DNA of 64,000 bases, from contig NZ_CP134196.1 in assembly GCF_031585635.1 (NCBI RefSeq), positions 1,364,001 through 1,428,000 on the forward strand, read 5' to 3'. The notes below the pieces were generated by a model. That model had not been told where the DNA came from. It saw only the letters and a list, made by a program, of their open reading frames with translations, and did not search any database. This DNA comes from Paraburkholderia sp. FT54. Lineage in GTDB: Bacteria > Pseudomonadota > Gammaproteobacteria > Burkholderiales > Burkholderiaceae. Below, one piece after another: positions 1 through 9,238 of this stretch. The position numbers were made by a program, and so were the translations under genes. Within the stretch, counting starts at the first letter, position 1. Each line of letters starts with the position of its first letter.

Positions 1-1269
1 TTCGGCTATGCCCGTTTCTCGCCGCTGCTGCGCATGCGTACGGCGATGGGCGGCGCCGCGAAACTGCGTGAGATGATGCACGACCCCGCTTACCGCGACA
101 GGTACGAGTCTTTCAGGCAATCCATAGCCGGCATCGGGGCGACCGACGACCGCCTGCTCGACATGCAACTCCTGCCTGACCCGGAGCAGGTATGCGTTCG
201 CGTCTATGAAACGGACTCGATCCACAAGTCGATGTCGGCCTTGCGCCAGGCTTCGATCATCGTCGTGGCGGACCAGGCTTTTCATACCGTCGAGGCTCAG
301 TTTAAAGAGGCCTTCTTCACCCATACCTCGACTTCTCCGAACCTGCAGATCATCGCGTCGATCGACGTCGCGCGTCGGCAGATGGAGCTAGAAGGATACG
401 AACTGGTACAGCGCGCGATTCAACTGGCGATCGAGATCCGCAGGGAAATCAACCATCATCCGCTCATCTCGCGGTTTTTCCGCGCAGCCACGCCCGCCGA
501 GATGATCCCCGAGGCGTTTCGGAAGTCCGGCTTTGCCGATTACGGCATGGCCGGAAAAACCATCGCCGATGCCACCCAGGCCTTGCGCGACGACGAGTTC
601 TTTCTCGATCCCACCCGCATTACACTGCTGTGCGGCAACGCGGGTTACGACGGGACCCGCTTCAAGGGTCTGCTCGCCGAGACCTATGACATCCAGATCA
701 ACAAGACCTCGCGCAACAGTGTTCTCGTCCAGATCAATATCAACAATACGCGCAGTGACATGGCGCACCTGATCAAGGCGCTCGCCGACATTTCCCGTGG
801 ACTGGAGCGCGAGTTGGAGCAGGGCGGCGAAACCGCGCGCTCGAGTTTCGAGGCGCGGGTAAAGACCCTTGTCGAAGACGTGCCGGAACTGCCGAACTTC
901 AGCCACTTCCATAAAGCGCTGCGCGAGAACAGTGAGAGCGCGACGCCCGAAGGCGATATGCGCGCGGCCTACTATCTGGCGTACAGGCCGCAGGCATGCG
1001 AGTGCCTCAGGTTGAACGACGAGCGGATCGACGATCGCCTGAAGCATGGGCCGGAACTGGTCTCGGCGAGGTTCGTGATTCCCTATCCGCCAGGATTCCC
1101 AATCATGGTCCCGGGCCAGGTCATTACGCCGGAAACCATTGCGTTCATGCGTAAGCTGGATGTGAAGGAGATTCACGGCTATAACGCCGTGCGCGGGCTG
1201 GAACTGCTAAAGCCCGAGGCGCTGGACGCCCTGCGGCGCAAGACGTCCGACGGCATCGCCGGGGGGTAG
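1..1269 (+). CDS. Orn/Lys/Arg decarboxylase (class I, PLP), C-terminal part
   Basis: This is the 3' portion of a basic amino acid decarboxylase; the reading frame is open from the first base, so the gene starts before the window. The visible part (about 422 residues) matches the C-terminal half of the inducible ornithine/lysine/arginine decarboxylase family, including the segment HPLISRFFRAA and a final region with PYPPGFPIMVPGQ, typical of the small C-terminal domain. The PLP lysine lies upstream and cannot be seen. Family members decarboxylate arginine, lysine or ornithine in the cytoplasm and consume protons, giving acid resistance or making polyamines. An AspT-type exchanger follows 30-40 bases downstream on the same strand, so the two probably form a decarboxylase-antiporter operon. 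The substrate cannot be told from this part. Confidence 0.88.
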   Translation, partial: FGYARFSPLLRMRTAMGGAAKLREMMHDPAYRDRYESFRQSIAGIGATDDRLLDMQLLPDPEQVCVRVYETDSIHKSMSALRQASIIVVADQAFHTVEAQFKEAFFTHTSTSPNLQIIASIDVARRQMELEGYELVQRAIQLAIEIRREINHHPLISRFFRAATPAEMIPEAFRKSGFADYGMAGKTIADATQALRDDEFFLDPTRITLLCGNAGYDGTRFKGLLAETYDIQINKTSRNSVLVQININNTRSDMAHLIKALADISRGLERELEQGGETARSSFEARVKTLVEDVPELPNFSHFHKALRENSESATPEGDMRAAYYLAYRPQACECLRLNDERIDDRLKHGPELVSARFVIPYPPGFPIMVPGQVITPETIAFMRKLDVKEIHGYNAVRGLELLKPEALDALRRKTSDGIAGG

Positions 1270-1299
1270 CAGGATGAGCCCCGCTCGCATGCCGACGCG

Positions 1300-3003
1300 G
1301 TGGATACCATGCTGATGAACTGGATGGTCAAGGCACTGCAGGGTTCGCCAGAACTGGCCATGTTCCTTGCAGTCGGCATCGGCTATTGGGTCGGCGGTAT
1401 CCAGCTAGGCAAGTTCTCGCTGGGTACGGTCACTGCGGCGCTGATCGCGGCGCTGGCGATCGGGCAACTCCACGTCGAGGTCAGCCGCGAACTGCGTTGG
1501 GGTCTGTTCCTCCTGTTCCTGTTCGCCAATGGCTATTCCGCGGGGCCGCAGTTTTTTCAGGCGATCAAGGAGAATGGCGTCAAGCCGATGCTGCTCTCAG
1601 TCGTGGTGACGGTCGTGGGGCTCGGCACGGCATGGGCGGCGGCCAGGCTATTCAGGCTCGACGCAGGCACGGCCGCCGGGATTTTTTGCGGCGGACTGAC
1701 TCAGTCGGCCGCGATCGGCACCGCCACCGACGCGGTCATGAACCTTCCCTTGCCGCTGGCGGAGCGCAAGCTGATGGCGGATCACATCGCCGTCGCCGAT
1801 GCCTTGACCTACCTGTTCGGCGCGATCGGCATGATCCTGTTCGTCAGCTCGTGGGGTCCGCGGCTTCTTCGCATCGACCTGCGCGAGGAGGCCGCCGCGC
1901 TGGAGCGCAAATTCGGAATCCAGCGAGAGACGGCTGGCGTATTCACGGCGCACCAGAAATTCGCCGTGCGTTCATATCGTCTTTCCGGTGGCGAATTTGC
2001 AGGCAAGCGGGTCGACGAGGCCGAGCGCTGCGAAACGCCGATGCGCTATTTCGTCGAGCACATATTGCGCGGCGGCAACGCCGTCGAGGTGCGGCCTGAG
2101 ACCGTGCTGCAGGCCGGCGACACGGTCACCCTCTACGGACAAATGCCGGCTCTGGTGAAAATCGGCCCACGCATGGGCACCGAGTTGCATGAACCTGGAC
2201 TGCTGCAATTCTCAATCGAAATCCTCAAAGTCACGGTGACGAACAAGGCAATGTGCGGGATCGCGCTCAAAGCGTTGATGCAGGCGCCGGAGTTTGACTT
2301 TCGGGGCGTAGGGCTGCGCTCCGTCACGCGTGGCACGCAACCGATCCCGATCGGGACCGAGACCGTGCTGGATCGCGGTGATGTGCTTGAGTTGATCGGC
2401 CCGCAGCGCGCGGTCGAACGCGTCGCTGCTCATATCGGCCATGCGCTGCGCCCCACCGGGGCCACCAGTCTCTCCATGCTCGGACTTGGCATTCTCTGCG
2501 GGGCGCTGATCGGGCTGCCTTATGTCGTGGTGGGCAACGTCAGGATTACGCTGAGCGTCAGCGTCGGCACGTTGGTGGCCGGCCTGGTGCTGGGTTGGCT
2601 GCGCTCGTTGCGGCCGACACTTGGCGATATTCCACAGCCGGCACTGGACTTCATGATCAACTTCGGGCTGGCTGCGTTCGTCGCCTGTTCCGGCCTCCAG
2701 GCTGGCCCCGAGTTCGTTCACGCGGTGAAAGAGCTGGGATTCGGCATCCTGCTGGCCGGCGCCGCGGTGACTTTGCTGCCACAGGCGGCTGCGCTTCTGG
2801 TCGGTCACTACGTGCTGCGAATGAATCCATTGATGCTGTTGGGCGGACTGGCGGGCGCCCAGACATTTACGGCCGCCCTGGCCGCCGTGCAGGAGAAAGC
2901 CGGTAGCCGTATTCCAGTGCTGGGCTACACGGTGCCCTATGCGACGTCGAACATCCTGCTGACTACCGGCGGATCAATCATGGTCGCCTTGATGGCCTAT
3001 TGA
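1300..3003 (+). CDS. AspT-type aspartate:alanine exchanger family transporter
   Basis: A 567-residue inner-membrane transporter with the duplicated layout of the AspT/YidE/YbjL family: a hydrophobic N-terminal half (residues about 10-180), two soluble TrkA-C/RCK-like domains (about 205-380) and a second hydrophobic half (about 390-567). AspT of Tetragenococcus exchanges aspartate for alanine and drives a decarboxylation-coupled proton cycle. Here the gene directly follows an Orn/Lys/Arg decarboxylase, so the natural inference is substrate/product exchange for that enzyme, although the basic substrate would differ from aspartate. The start may be GTG at 1300 or ATG at 1309; neither has a strong ribosome binding site. 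The stop codon slightly precedes the mechanosensitive channel gene. Confidence 0.85.
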   Translation: MDTMLMNWMVKALQGSPELAMFLAVGIGYWVGGIQLGKFSLGTVTAALIAALAIGQLHVEVSRELRWGLFLLFLFANGYSAGPQFFQAIKENGVKPMLLSVVVTVVGLGTAWAAARLFRLDAGTAAGIFCGGLTQSAAIGTATDAVMNLPLPLAERKLMADHIAVADALTYLFGAIGMILFVSSWGPRLLRIDLREEAAALERKFGIQRETAGVFTAHQKFAVRSYRLSGGEFAGKRVDEAERCETPMRYFVEHILRGGNAVEVRPETVLQAGDTVTLYGQMPALVKIGPRMGTELHEPGLLQFSIEILKVTVTNKAMCGIALKALMQAPEFDFRGVGLRSVTRGTQPIPIGTETVLDRGDVLELIGPQRAVERVAAHIGHALRPTGATSLSMLGLGILCGALIGLPYVVVGNVRITLSVSVGTLVAGLVLGWLRSLRPTLGDIPQPALDFMINFGLAAFVACSGLQAGPEFVHAVKELGFGILLAGAAVTLLPQAAALLVGHYVLRMNPLMLLGGLAGAQTFTAALAAVQEKAGSRIPVLGYTVPYATSNILLTTGGSIMVALMAY

Positions 3004-3116
3004 TGCCGTGGCTGGGATGCGCGACCGGACAAGGCGGAGGGGGCGGCAGGGCTTTTCGCAAGCGGATCAGCCGGGCGCCCCGGCTCTCAGAGGAGGGCCT
3101 TTCGGAAGGGATCTCC

Positions 3117-5648
3117 ATGACCGCATCCATGCCGTGTGAATCCAGGCGTTCCATGGTCGTCGGCAGACTGCTGGCTCCCGCTGTTCTGCCGGTAAGCGTG
3201 TGGCGCCGCATCAGGTGCGCCTGCTTATGGCTGACCGTGACAGGCTTGCTCGTTCTGTCGACGGCGGCCATCAATCCGGCGGCGGCCGCGTTGCCGGCCG
3301 GGCTGCAAAACCTCGTCAACAATGCGACGGGTGGCGCAGCACCGGCCGCCTCGGCGGCGCCGGCTGCATCGGCACCCACGCCCGCGAGTCAGGCCGAATT
3401 GGCGCGCTCGCTGGACAGCCTGATCGGCACGCTCGAGAGCGACCCACAACGCAAGGCGCTGGTCGCCCAATTGAAGGGGCTTCGTGCGGGTACGCAAAAT
3501 GCCGCACCCGTGGTGCCGGCATCGTCCGCACAGGACAACAGCGATCTGCTCGGCGCGATTGCGTCGGGCATTGCGTCTGTCGAGACGGATCTGAGCGAGG
3601 GCCGCACACCGTTGCATTACTGGGCGACCCGCTCGAGTGCGGCGGCCAACGATCTCCGGACCATTCTCAGAGGTGGCCGCGGGGAGTCGTTCAGCAACGT
3701 CCTGCTTGGCTTGATCGCGACGCTTGCCGGCTGGGGCGCGTGCGCTGGCCTGTTGATCTATCTGCGGCGGCGCGTCAGTGCGCGCTATGGCTGGAAGCTC
3801 GCGCTCGAACTGAGTCCAACTTCGTTCGAACTTTTGAGTTTTGCATTCTGGCGCACGGCGCCGTGGATCGTCGCATTCGTGGCGGTGGCGCTGGTCATGC
3901 GGGGCATGCCTGACTCGCTCGGCAGCACGCTGGGGCTCGTGGCCGTCTATGCCATCGTCGCGGGCTCGCTCTTCTCGGCCATCTGCCTGATCGTATTCTC
4001 GGCGTTCAATACGGCACACCGGCGTGTCGCAGTCCATCAGTTGCTCGCGCAAAGCCGCTGGCCGCTTTTCGCGATCGGCGCATGTGGCGCGCTCGGCGAC
4101 GCGACGGCCAATCCGGACGTCACGGGCCTGCTCGGCGTGAATCTTGCCGGGCTCGTGTCGGCCTCCGCGAACGTGGCGGCGGCCGTCCTGATCGGTTATT
4201 TCGCGCTCGCTTACCGGCGCCCCGTCACGCATCTGATACGCAATCGCCCGTATGGGCGAAGGCGCGATCACAAACTCGCCACGGAAGCGCTCGATATCCT
4301 CGCATCGCTGTGGCACATCCCGATCCTTTTGATCGCGATAGCGTCGGTCGTTGCGATCATCGATGCGCGCGGCTCGGAAGAGAACGTACTGCAGCCGTCG
4401 CTTCTCAGTGCACTGTTACTCGTGCTCACGCTGTTCGCGTCGGCGTTGCTGATGCACGTGACGCGTCGAAGGGACACCCGTGCACACCGCCGCGCGCCGC
4501 ACCTGATGCGACTCTTGCGCTTCGCGAGCACGCTACTCGTGCTTCTGATGTGGCTTGTGTTCATTCGATTCGAACTGGACCTGTGGAGCGGTCCGATTGC
4601 GCGGATGATCAAGCACAGCGCCATGACATCCAGTTTCAAGCACGCGCTGGTGACAGTCATTGCGACGGTCTTCGGCGCCCGGTTCCTGTGGATACTGTGC
4701 GATACCGCAATTCTCAACGCGCTGGGCCCGAGCAGTTCGCGCAACAAGGCACTCGATCCCGGCGTACGGGCACGCACGATGTTGCCGCTCGTGCGCAACG
4801 CAATTTCCGTGACGGTTGTGACTCTGGCTGCCATCGTCGCCGCCGCCACGCTGGGCGTCAATCTGACACCTCTGCTTGCGGGTGCGGGCGTGATCGGTCT
4901 TGCCGTCGGCTTCGGTGCGAAGGCGCTCGTCACCGATCTGATCACGGGACTCTTCATCATTATCGAGGAGACGATCTCTGTCGGCGACTGGATTGAGATT
5001 GACGGCAGCCATGCTGGCGCCGTGATGAACCTGACGATCCGCACGGTCCGCTTGCGTGACGGACAAGGCGCGGTTCACACCATTCCCTTCTCGCAGATCA
5101 AGATCGTGAAGAACCTGTCGCGCGATTTCGCCAACGCGGTGTTCGAGGTACGGGTGCCCTTCGCCGTTGAACTCGATGAGGTCACACGCATGATTGTGGA
5201 AGTGGGCGCCGATCTGCAGGAAGATTTTCGCCTGCGTAACGAAATACTTGCGCCCGTCGAAGTGTGGGGGCTCGACCGCTTTGAGGCTAACTGGATGGTT
5301 GTGAAAGGCCAGATCAAGACGCGGCCGCTGCAGCAATGGAGCGTGGCGCGCGCTTTTAACGCTCGACTCAAACGCAAGATGGACGAAGCGGGTATTGAGA
5401 TTCCGGTGCCGCATATGCGGCTTCACACCCCGGCGAACGGGCCCAACGCATGGTCGCAGCCTGGCGATGGCGCCCAGGAGGACAGCGGACAAACGAACCA
5501 CACGAACAGTAAGGCTCCACGCACGCCGGCCAGTACCGTACCAGCGGATCTGCGGGTGCTTAAGGAGCCGCCCGCGGCGCAGCCCGTGGTCCAGACGGGT
5601 TCCAGATCGTCGGCCAGTTCCCCGGGGAGCGATACCGAACGTCTTTAA
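3117..5648 (+). CDS. MscS-family mechanosensitive channel, long form
   Basis: An 843-residue channel protein. The ATG at 3117 is preferred because GGAAGGG lies six bases upstream; the open frame runs further back but overlaps the previous gene. It has a signal sequence ending in an Ala-rich stretch, a periplasmic segment of roughly 130 residues, many membrane helices, and the MscS pore and beta domain near residues 578-690 (LAGAGVIGLAVGFGAKALV, then VGDWIEIDG and PFSQIKIVKNLSRD). The last 80 residues look disordered. Size and layout resemble E. coli YbiO/YnaI-type channels, which open under membrane tension and release solutes on osmotic down-shock. The physiological role here is inferred from family only. 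Confidence 0.9.
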   Translation: MTASMPCESRRSMVVGRLLAPAVLPVSVWRRIRCACLWLTVTGLLVLSTAAINPAAAALPAGLQNLVNNATGGAAPAASAAPAASAPTPASQAELARSLDSLIGTLESDPQRKALVAQLKGLRAGTQNAAPVVPASSAQDNSDLLGAIASGIASVETDLSEGRTPLHYWATRSSAAANDLRTILRGGRGESFSNVLLGLIATLAGWGACAGLLIYLRRRVSARYGWKLALELSPTSFELLSFAFWRTAPWIVAFVAVALVMRGMPDSLGSTLGLVAVYAIVAGSLFSAICLIVFSAFNTAHRRVAVHQLLAQSRWPLFAIGACGALGDATANPDVTGLLGVNLAGLVSASANVAAAVLIGYFALAYRRPVTHLIRNRPYGRRRDHKLATEALDILASLWHIPILLIAIASVVAIIDARGSEENVLQPSLLSALLLVLTLFASALLMHVTRRRDTRAHRRAPHLMRLLRFASTLLVLLMWLVFIRFELDLWSGPIARMIKHSAMTSSFKHALVTVIATVFGARFLWILCDTAILNALGPSSSRNKALDPGVRARTMLPLVRNAISVTVVTLAAIVAAATLGVNLTPLLAGAGVIGLAVGFGAKALVTDLITGLFIIIEETISVGDWIEIDGSHAGAVMNLTIRTVRLRDGQGAVHTIPFSQIKIVKNLSRDFANAVFEVRVPFAVELDEVTRMIVEVGADLQEDFRLRNEILAPVEVWGLDRFEANWMVVKGQIKTRPLQQWSVARAFNARLKRKMDEAGIEIPVPHMRLHTPANGPNAWSQPGDGAQEDSGQTNHTNSKAPRTPASTVPADLRVLKEPPAAQPVVQTGSRSSASSPGSDTERL

Positions 5649-5711
5649 GATGCCCCTACTGCCGCGAGAGCGCGTCGTGCGCCCGTCCACCGCCTCAGGT
5701 TCGCCTTCAGA

Positions 5712-6518
5712 TCAGCGAAAGGCGTATGCGAGTCCAACGCCGTACGTGATCTGGTTGCGTGAACCGCGCTGGGTAACAATCGGGCTGTTGGCGGCGTCGT
5801 CCATCAGTCTCTGGTAGTAGACCATCGCGCCCGCGTACCAACTCGGGCTGATCTGATAGATCGCCGCAATCCAGCCGGTCAGCTGATTCAGACCGCTTCC
5901 CGGCGTGTAGGCGGGAAGTCCGCTCTTCGCTGAGTCCTGTGCCGTGACGCCGTAGTACGTTCTATTGAAGCCGCCGCTTACCCAGGTGGCGCCGAGTCCA
6001 CCGCCGACGAATGCGCGCGCGTGCAGCGGGAACCATGCACTGGTGTTCAGAGATACGCGCGCGCCCGTATAGACGACGCCCGCGTTCGTCACCACCGTCA
6101 TCTCGCCGCGCAGACGATATGGCAGAGTGCCAGTATGGCTGTACTCGTAGCCGACGTATCCGCCACCTTCGAGTGTCGTATCCACGCTGTGAACCTGGGC
6201 AACGACGGGATCGTCGACATCGTGTCGGCCGAGGCGCAGCGCAAGCGCTGGCCCCCACTGCAAGCCCGTCACGCCGCCGAAATCGTATTGCGCGTAAGTG
6301 CCGTACCACTCGAAGAGATGGCCGCCGCTCGTCACATAGCGCATGCCCGGGACCGCCCCAACGATGCGGTCCTTTGCGCCGGCGTACTCTGTGGTCGAGC
6401 CGACACCGCCGCCGAAGAAGTTAGGCAGCGCATTCGAAAGATCGATCGGGCTCGCGATGACATTCTGCATGATCACAACCGAAGCGACTGCAACGATATG
6501 CCCCAAGAGCTTTACCAT
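5712..6518 (-). CDS. MipA/OmpV-like outer-membrane protein
   Basis: A 268-residue exported protein that ends in phenylalanine-arginine after alternating aromatic strands (ITYGVGLAYAFR), as expected for an outer-membrane beta barrel. The sequence LPNFFGGGVGSTTEYAGAKD followed by a segment with RYVTSGGHLFEWYG fits the MipA/OmpV family. The ATG at 6518 has a GAGGTG ribosome binding site and gives a clean signal peptide ending near VIASP; a longer open frame to 6563 lacks support. MipA is a scaffold for murein-synthesising enzymes in E. coli, while many family members have no known function. It is convergent with the MscS gene. A second, diverged MipA/OmpV protein lies at 11722. Confidence 0.75.
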   Translation of the reverse strand: MVKLLGHIVAVASVVIMQNVIASPIDLSNALPNFFGGGVGSTTEYAGAKDRIVGAVPGMRYVTSGGHLFEWYGTYAQYDFGGVTGLQWGPALALRLGRHDVDDPVVAQVHSVDTTLEGGGYVGYEYSHTGTLPYRLRGEMTVVTNAGVVYTGARVSLNTSAWFPLHARAFVGGGLGATWVSGGFNRTYYGVTAQDSAKSGLPAYTPGSGLNQLTGWIAAIYQISPSWYAGAMVYYQRLMDDAANSPIVTQRGSRNQITYGVGLAYAFR

Positions 6519-7047
6519 TGGACACCTCACGTCGATTGCAATGTCGATCCGCACTCGAATCAAACGTCACGGCGACTTGTCGCCATGCGCTGCCGAGTTG
6601 AAAGGCTGGCTTTTTCACGTGATCGCCTGATGCTCTGAAACAGGCCTTGAAAAGAACAGAAGGCGAAGTTGAGCCATTCGTCGGCATACGCGAGGCAAGA
6701 CATCGCTCCAGTCAGCGTTAGAAAGGCACTGATCGCGCACGTAAGCCGAGCGCGCCGAACCGGCGTTAGCTGGGACCGGCGTGTGGTGTGTGTCCAGCTA
6801 GCGGAGCATCATTTGTCTCGCCGCGGGGCGCTTCGAGAATATGCCGGCGACAAAATCGCGGCGTGGCGTGGCGTGGCGTGGCGTGGCCAGGCCGGCGCTG
6901 TACATATGGCGGGGGAGACATGCACTGACGCCGACCTGACTTCGCTATTGAAGCTGGTGTGCTTATTGGACCCGGGCCTCACATCGTGATTGCGGACGTG
7001 TGCCAGTCCCGCCGACACGTGACCCATTGAGACAATGAGAAGTACAT
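6519..7047. other. Non-coding gap with a pentanucleotide tandem repeat
   Basis: No convincing gene is seen in either strand across these 529 bases; the short open frames have no ribosome binding site and no recognisable composition. It must hold the promoter of the MipA/OmpV-like gene on the minus strand. The only marked structure is a run of five GCGTG units at 6861-6885. Confidence 0.5.
6861..6885. repeat. GCGTG x5 pentanucleotide tandem repeat
   Basis: Five perfect head-to-tail copies of GCGTG in an intergenic region, followed by an incomplete copy. The length suggests slippage; it is far from any start codon, so a phase-variation role is not supported. Confidence 0.8.
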
Positions 7048-7320
7048 TTACTGACTCGTGCCGTGTTGGGCGGCTTCAACCGCAACATCGCGTTTTTTCT
7101 TCGCTTCCGCTTTCTTGTGGTCGAAGACCTTTTGGGCACTGGCGACCTCACGGCGGTATTCGCGATTCGCCGCGGCAACCTGCTGGTGCATCCTGACGAT
7201 CTCATCGGGATGTTCAGAGGTCGCCGATGGTTTCGCGCCAGAACTTTCTTGAGCCGAGACGCCAGAGAGGGGCAACAGTACAAAGGAAGCGGTGATGACG
7301 GCCGCGATCGTGCTTTTCAT
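7048..7320 (-). CDS. Small secreted protein of unknown function, Lys/Ala/Glu-rich
   Basis: A 90-residue protein with a signal peptide (MKSTIAAVITASFVLLPLSG, cleavage probably after VSA) and a charged, probably helical mature part containing EYRREVASAQKVFDHKKAEA. The ATG at 7320 is chosen because GTGGAG lies six bases upstream; the frame extends eight codons further without benefit. I do not recognise the family. Short exported helical proteins of this kind are common in Burkholderia and their functions are mostly unknown. It is a single gene with over 200 bases free on each side. Confidence 0.6.
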   Translation of the reverse strand: MKSTIAAVITASFVLLPLSGVSAQESSGAKPSATSEHPDEIVRMHQQVAAANREYRREVASAQKVFDHKKAEAKKKRDVAVEAAQHGTSQ

Positions 7321-7543
7321 GACGAACTCCACGTTGGTCTGCAAGTAGCGGATTTCAGCCTATACACGTTGAGCGCAATGTTATATAGGGCTTTGGTCCG
7401 ATGCGACTGGATGCACAGAGCCGGTGCGGAAATCGCTTTTCGCAGCCGGATAGCCGTGCGGTTGGTCGGTCACGATCTTGCGCGGTGCCTCAACACACGA
7501 GGCAAGCACGCACTCGAAAAACCGCTGCGCTGCTGACGTGTCG

Positions 7544-8527
7544 CTAGAAACTCATTGCAAACCCGAACGACACGCCGTGCACGTTGTGTCCGAACACGTA
7601 CCGCACCATCGCACGCGTGCGAGTGATGATGATTGGATACTTGCTGCTATCGAGTTCAAGCCCGACTCCCAACGAAGCGAGGTCGTTGAATCCCAGCACG
7701 CCGGCGCTGTCACCATAATAGTGCGAATAAGCGGCTTCCAGCACATAGCGGATCGGCCGGTCCAGGGCGTGCCAGCCGGTCGGCGCGCGCCAGCGCGTCC
7801 ACAGGCTCACTTGCTGCGCCATGGCCGATCCCTGAACTGCCTCGGATGAACCGCCGAAGCTGCGCAGATAGATGTCGGTGGCACGCAGTTCGGCATCGAT
7901 TTCGTAGTTGTCGCGGTAATGCTCGTAGTCGAGCACCAGTGAGCCGCCGTACCCGTAAGCGTCCAGCGAGCCATTCTCGAGGAACTCTAGACTGCTGTCA
8001 GTGACGTGATTGAAGATCGACTGCCCCACCTTCAGATCGCTTGAAACACGTCCGATCGTACCGTTCAGGATCGGCCGGAACACCAGGTCATTCGTGATCC
8101 GGAAATCCCAGCCGATCCCAACCGTGCCGCTGAAAGTGTTCCATTTTGTCGGCACCGCACGCTGGTCCGCACCCTGCGTAGCGACAAAGATCGGATCGTA
8201 ACGGCTGTAGGCGAGCGTGCCCTCCAGGTACAACGGGAAGGATTTGCTGATAGTGAAGCCGCCACCAAACTGCGTCTGACCGAAACTGGGATTGCCGGTG
8301 GCGCCGTTATTGACCGACAGGTTACTCGTCGTAACGTCGGGCACTGTCGTGTAGGTCATGATGGCCAGCACGGCGTCGGCATGCTGCTTCACATTGCCGC
8401 CGATCACTTTGCTCGGCGGTTGGCCCGGCGCGGTCTGCGCGTTCGACGGGCCAGGCAGCAGAGCGAAAGCCAGAGCGGCGCACACCCATGATGCGCGGCA
8501 GGACCAATGCATCCGGAGTGCGGGCAT
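7544..8527 (-). CDS. Putative outer-membrane beta-barrel protein
   Basis: About 327 residues from the ATG at 8527, which has GAGG nine bases upstream; ATGs at 8545 and 8512 are also possible. A signal peptide ends near GPSNAQTAPG. The rest alternates aromatic and polar residues and closes with SFGFAMSF, a C-terminal phenylalanine preceded by an amphipathic strand, the usual signature for insertion by the BAM complex. Segments such as FRITNDLVFRPILNGTIG resemble the beta-domain of autotransporters or solitary outer-membrane barrels, but I cannot name the family with confidence. No partner gene is adjacent. Confidence 0.62.
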   Translation of the reverse strand: MPALRMHWSCRASWVCAALAFALLPGPSNAQTAPGQPPSKVIGGNVKQHADAVLAIMTYTTVPDVTTSNLSVNNGATGNPSFGQTQFGGGFTISKSFPLYLEGTLAYSRYDPIFVATQGADQRAVPTKWNTFSGTVGIGWDFRITNDLVFRPILNGTIGRVSSDLKVGQSIFNHVTDSSLEFLENGSLDAYGYGGSLVLDYEHYRDNYEIDAELRATDIYLRSFGGSSEAVQGSAMAQQVSLWTRWRAPTGWHALDRPIRYVLEAAYSHYYGDSAGVLGFNDLASLGVGLELDSSKYPIIITRTRAMVRYVFGHNVHGVSFGFAMSF

Positions 8528-9238
8528 TTCAGGCGACCTCGCCATTTGCCCGCGCAATTGTAAGCTGCCGCACAGCGTACCTAACGCGCATGACACACTC
8601 CTGTCAGTTAGATCGTTCTGTTCGACTTCCACGAGACTGCCAATTCGTGCCAGCACAACAGTTCCAAACAACCAACCTGGCGCGTAACGACCGCTCTACG
8701 TTCGCAGCGCTCGGAGGGAGCTACATCGAAGCCCATTCAATTGTATCGCTGAACGGGCTGATGGATTTCAGCGAAGATCTACGGCAATCGTTGAAGAGCA
8801 TTGAGCGATCGACGTGGCCGCGCCATGCCCGTCGATGGCGCAGCGAGTCCAATTGCTCGCGCACAGCGTCACATCTACAAATGCTTTGAGGTGTTTCACG
8901 GCCATCCGCCCGTCCGGGTCGGCTGACGTCGTTGCCCATCACTTGCTATTCACCGAATACTTATCGTAGTCGATTGCAAGCAGACGTCTTAGGAAAGTCA
9001 TTAATTCGAATTCCGCCAACTCAATTCTGCGAACGACCGAGGCCTCCGCCGCGCTGCGATCAACGTGGCGTCCCTGTCCTGTGGGCCTAAGGTCCCATTG
9101 ACCGGCCTGAAGTTCAGGGATCAAATTGTATTGGCAAGGTTCACGCGTGCACAGGTCGTGTAGCGCGTCCTATGCCGCTGCGCGAACCGCGAACGTCTTG
9201 ATGTCCGCTGCAATATGAATCGTAGGGAGAAAGCAGGC
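8528..9238. other. Gap with no supported gene
   Basis: Several open frames of 60-130 codons cross this stretch on both strands, but none has a ribosome binding site and a protein-like composition together. It lies between divergently oriented genes and so holds both promoters. A decayed gene cannot be excluded, but no conserved motif is readable. Confidence 0.4.

Noticed and set aside
8721..9124. Two small minus-strand frames
   Set aside because: No ribosome binding site and no recognisable composition; left as an unexplained gap.
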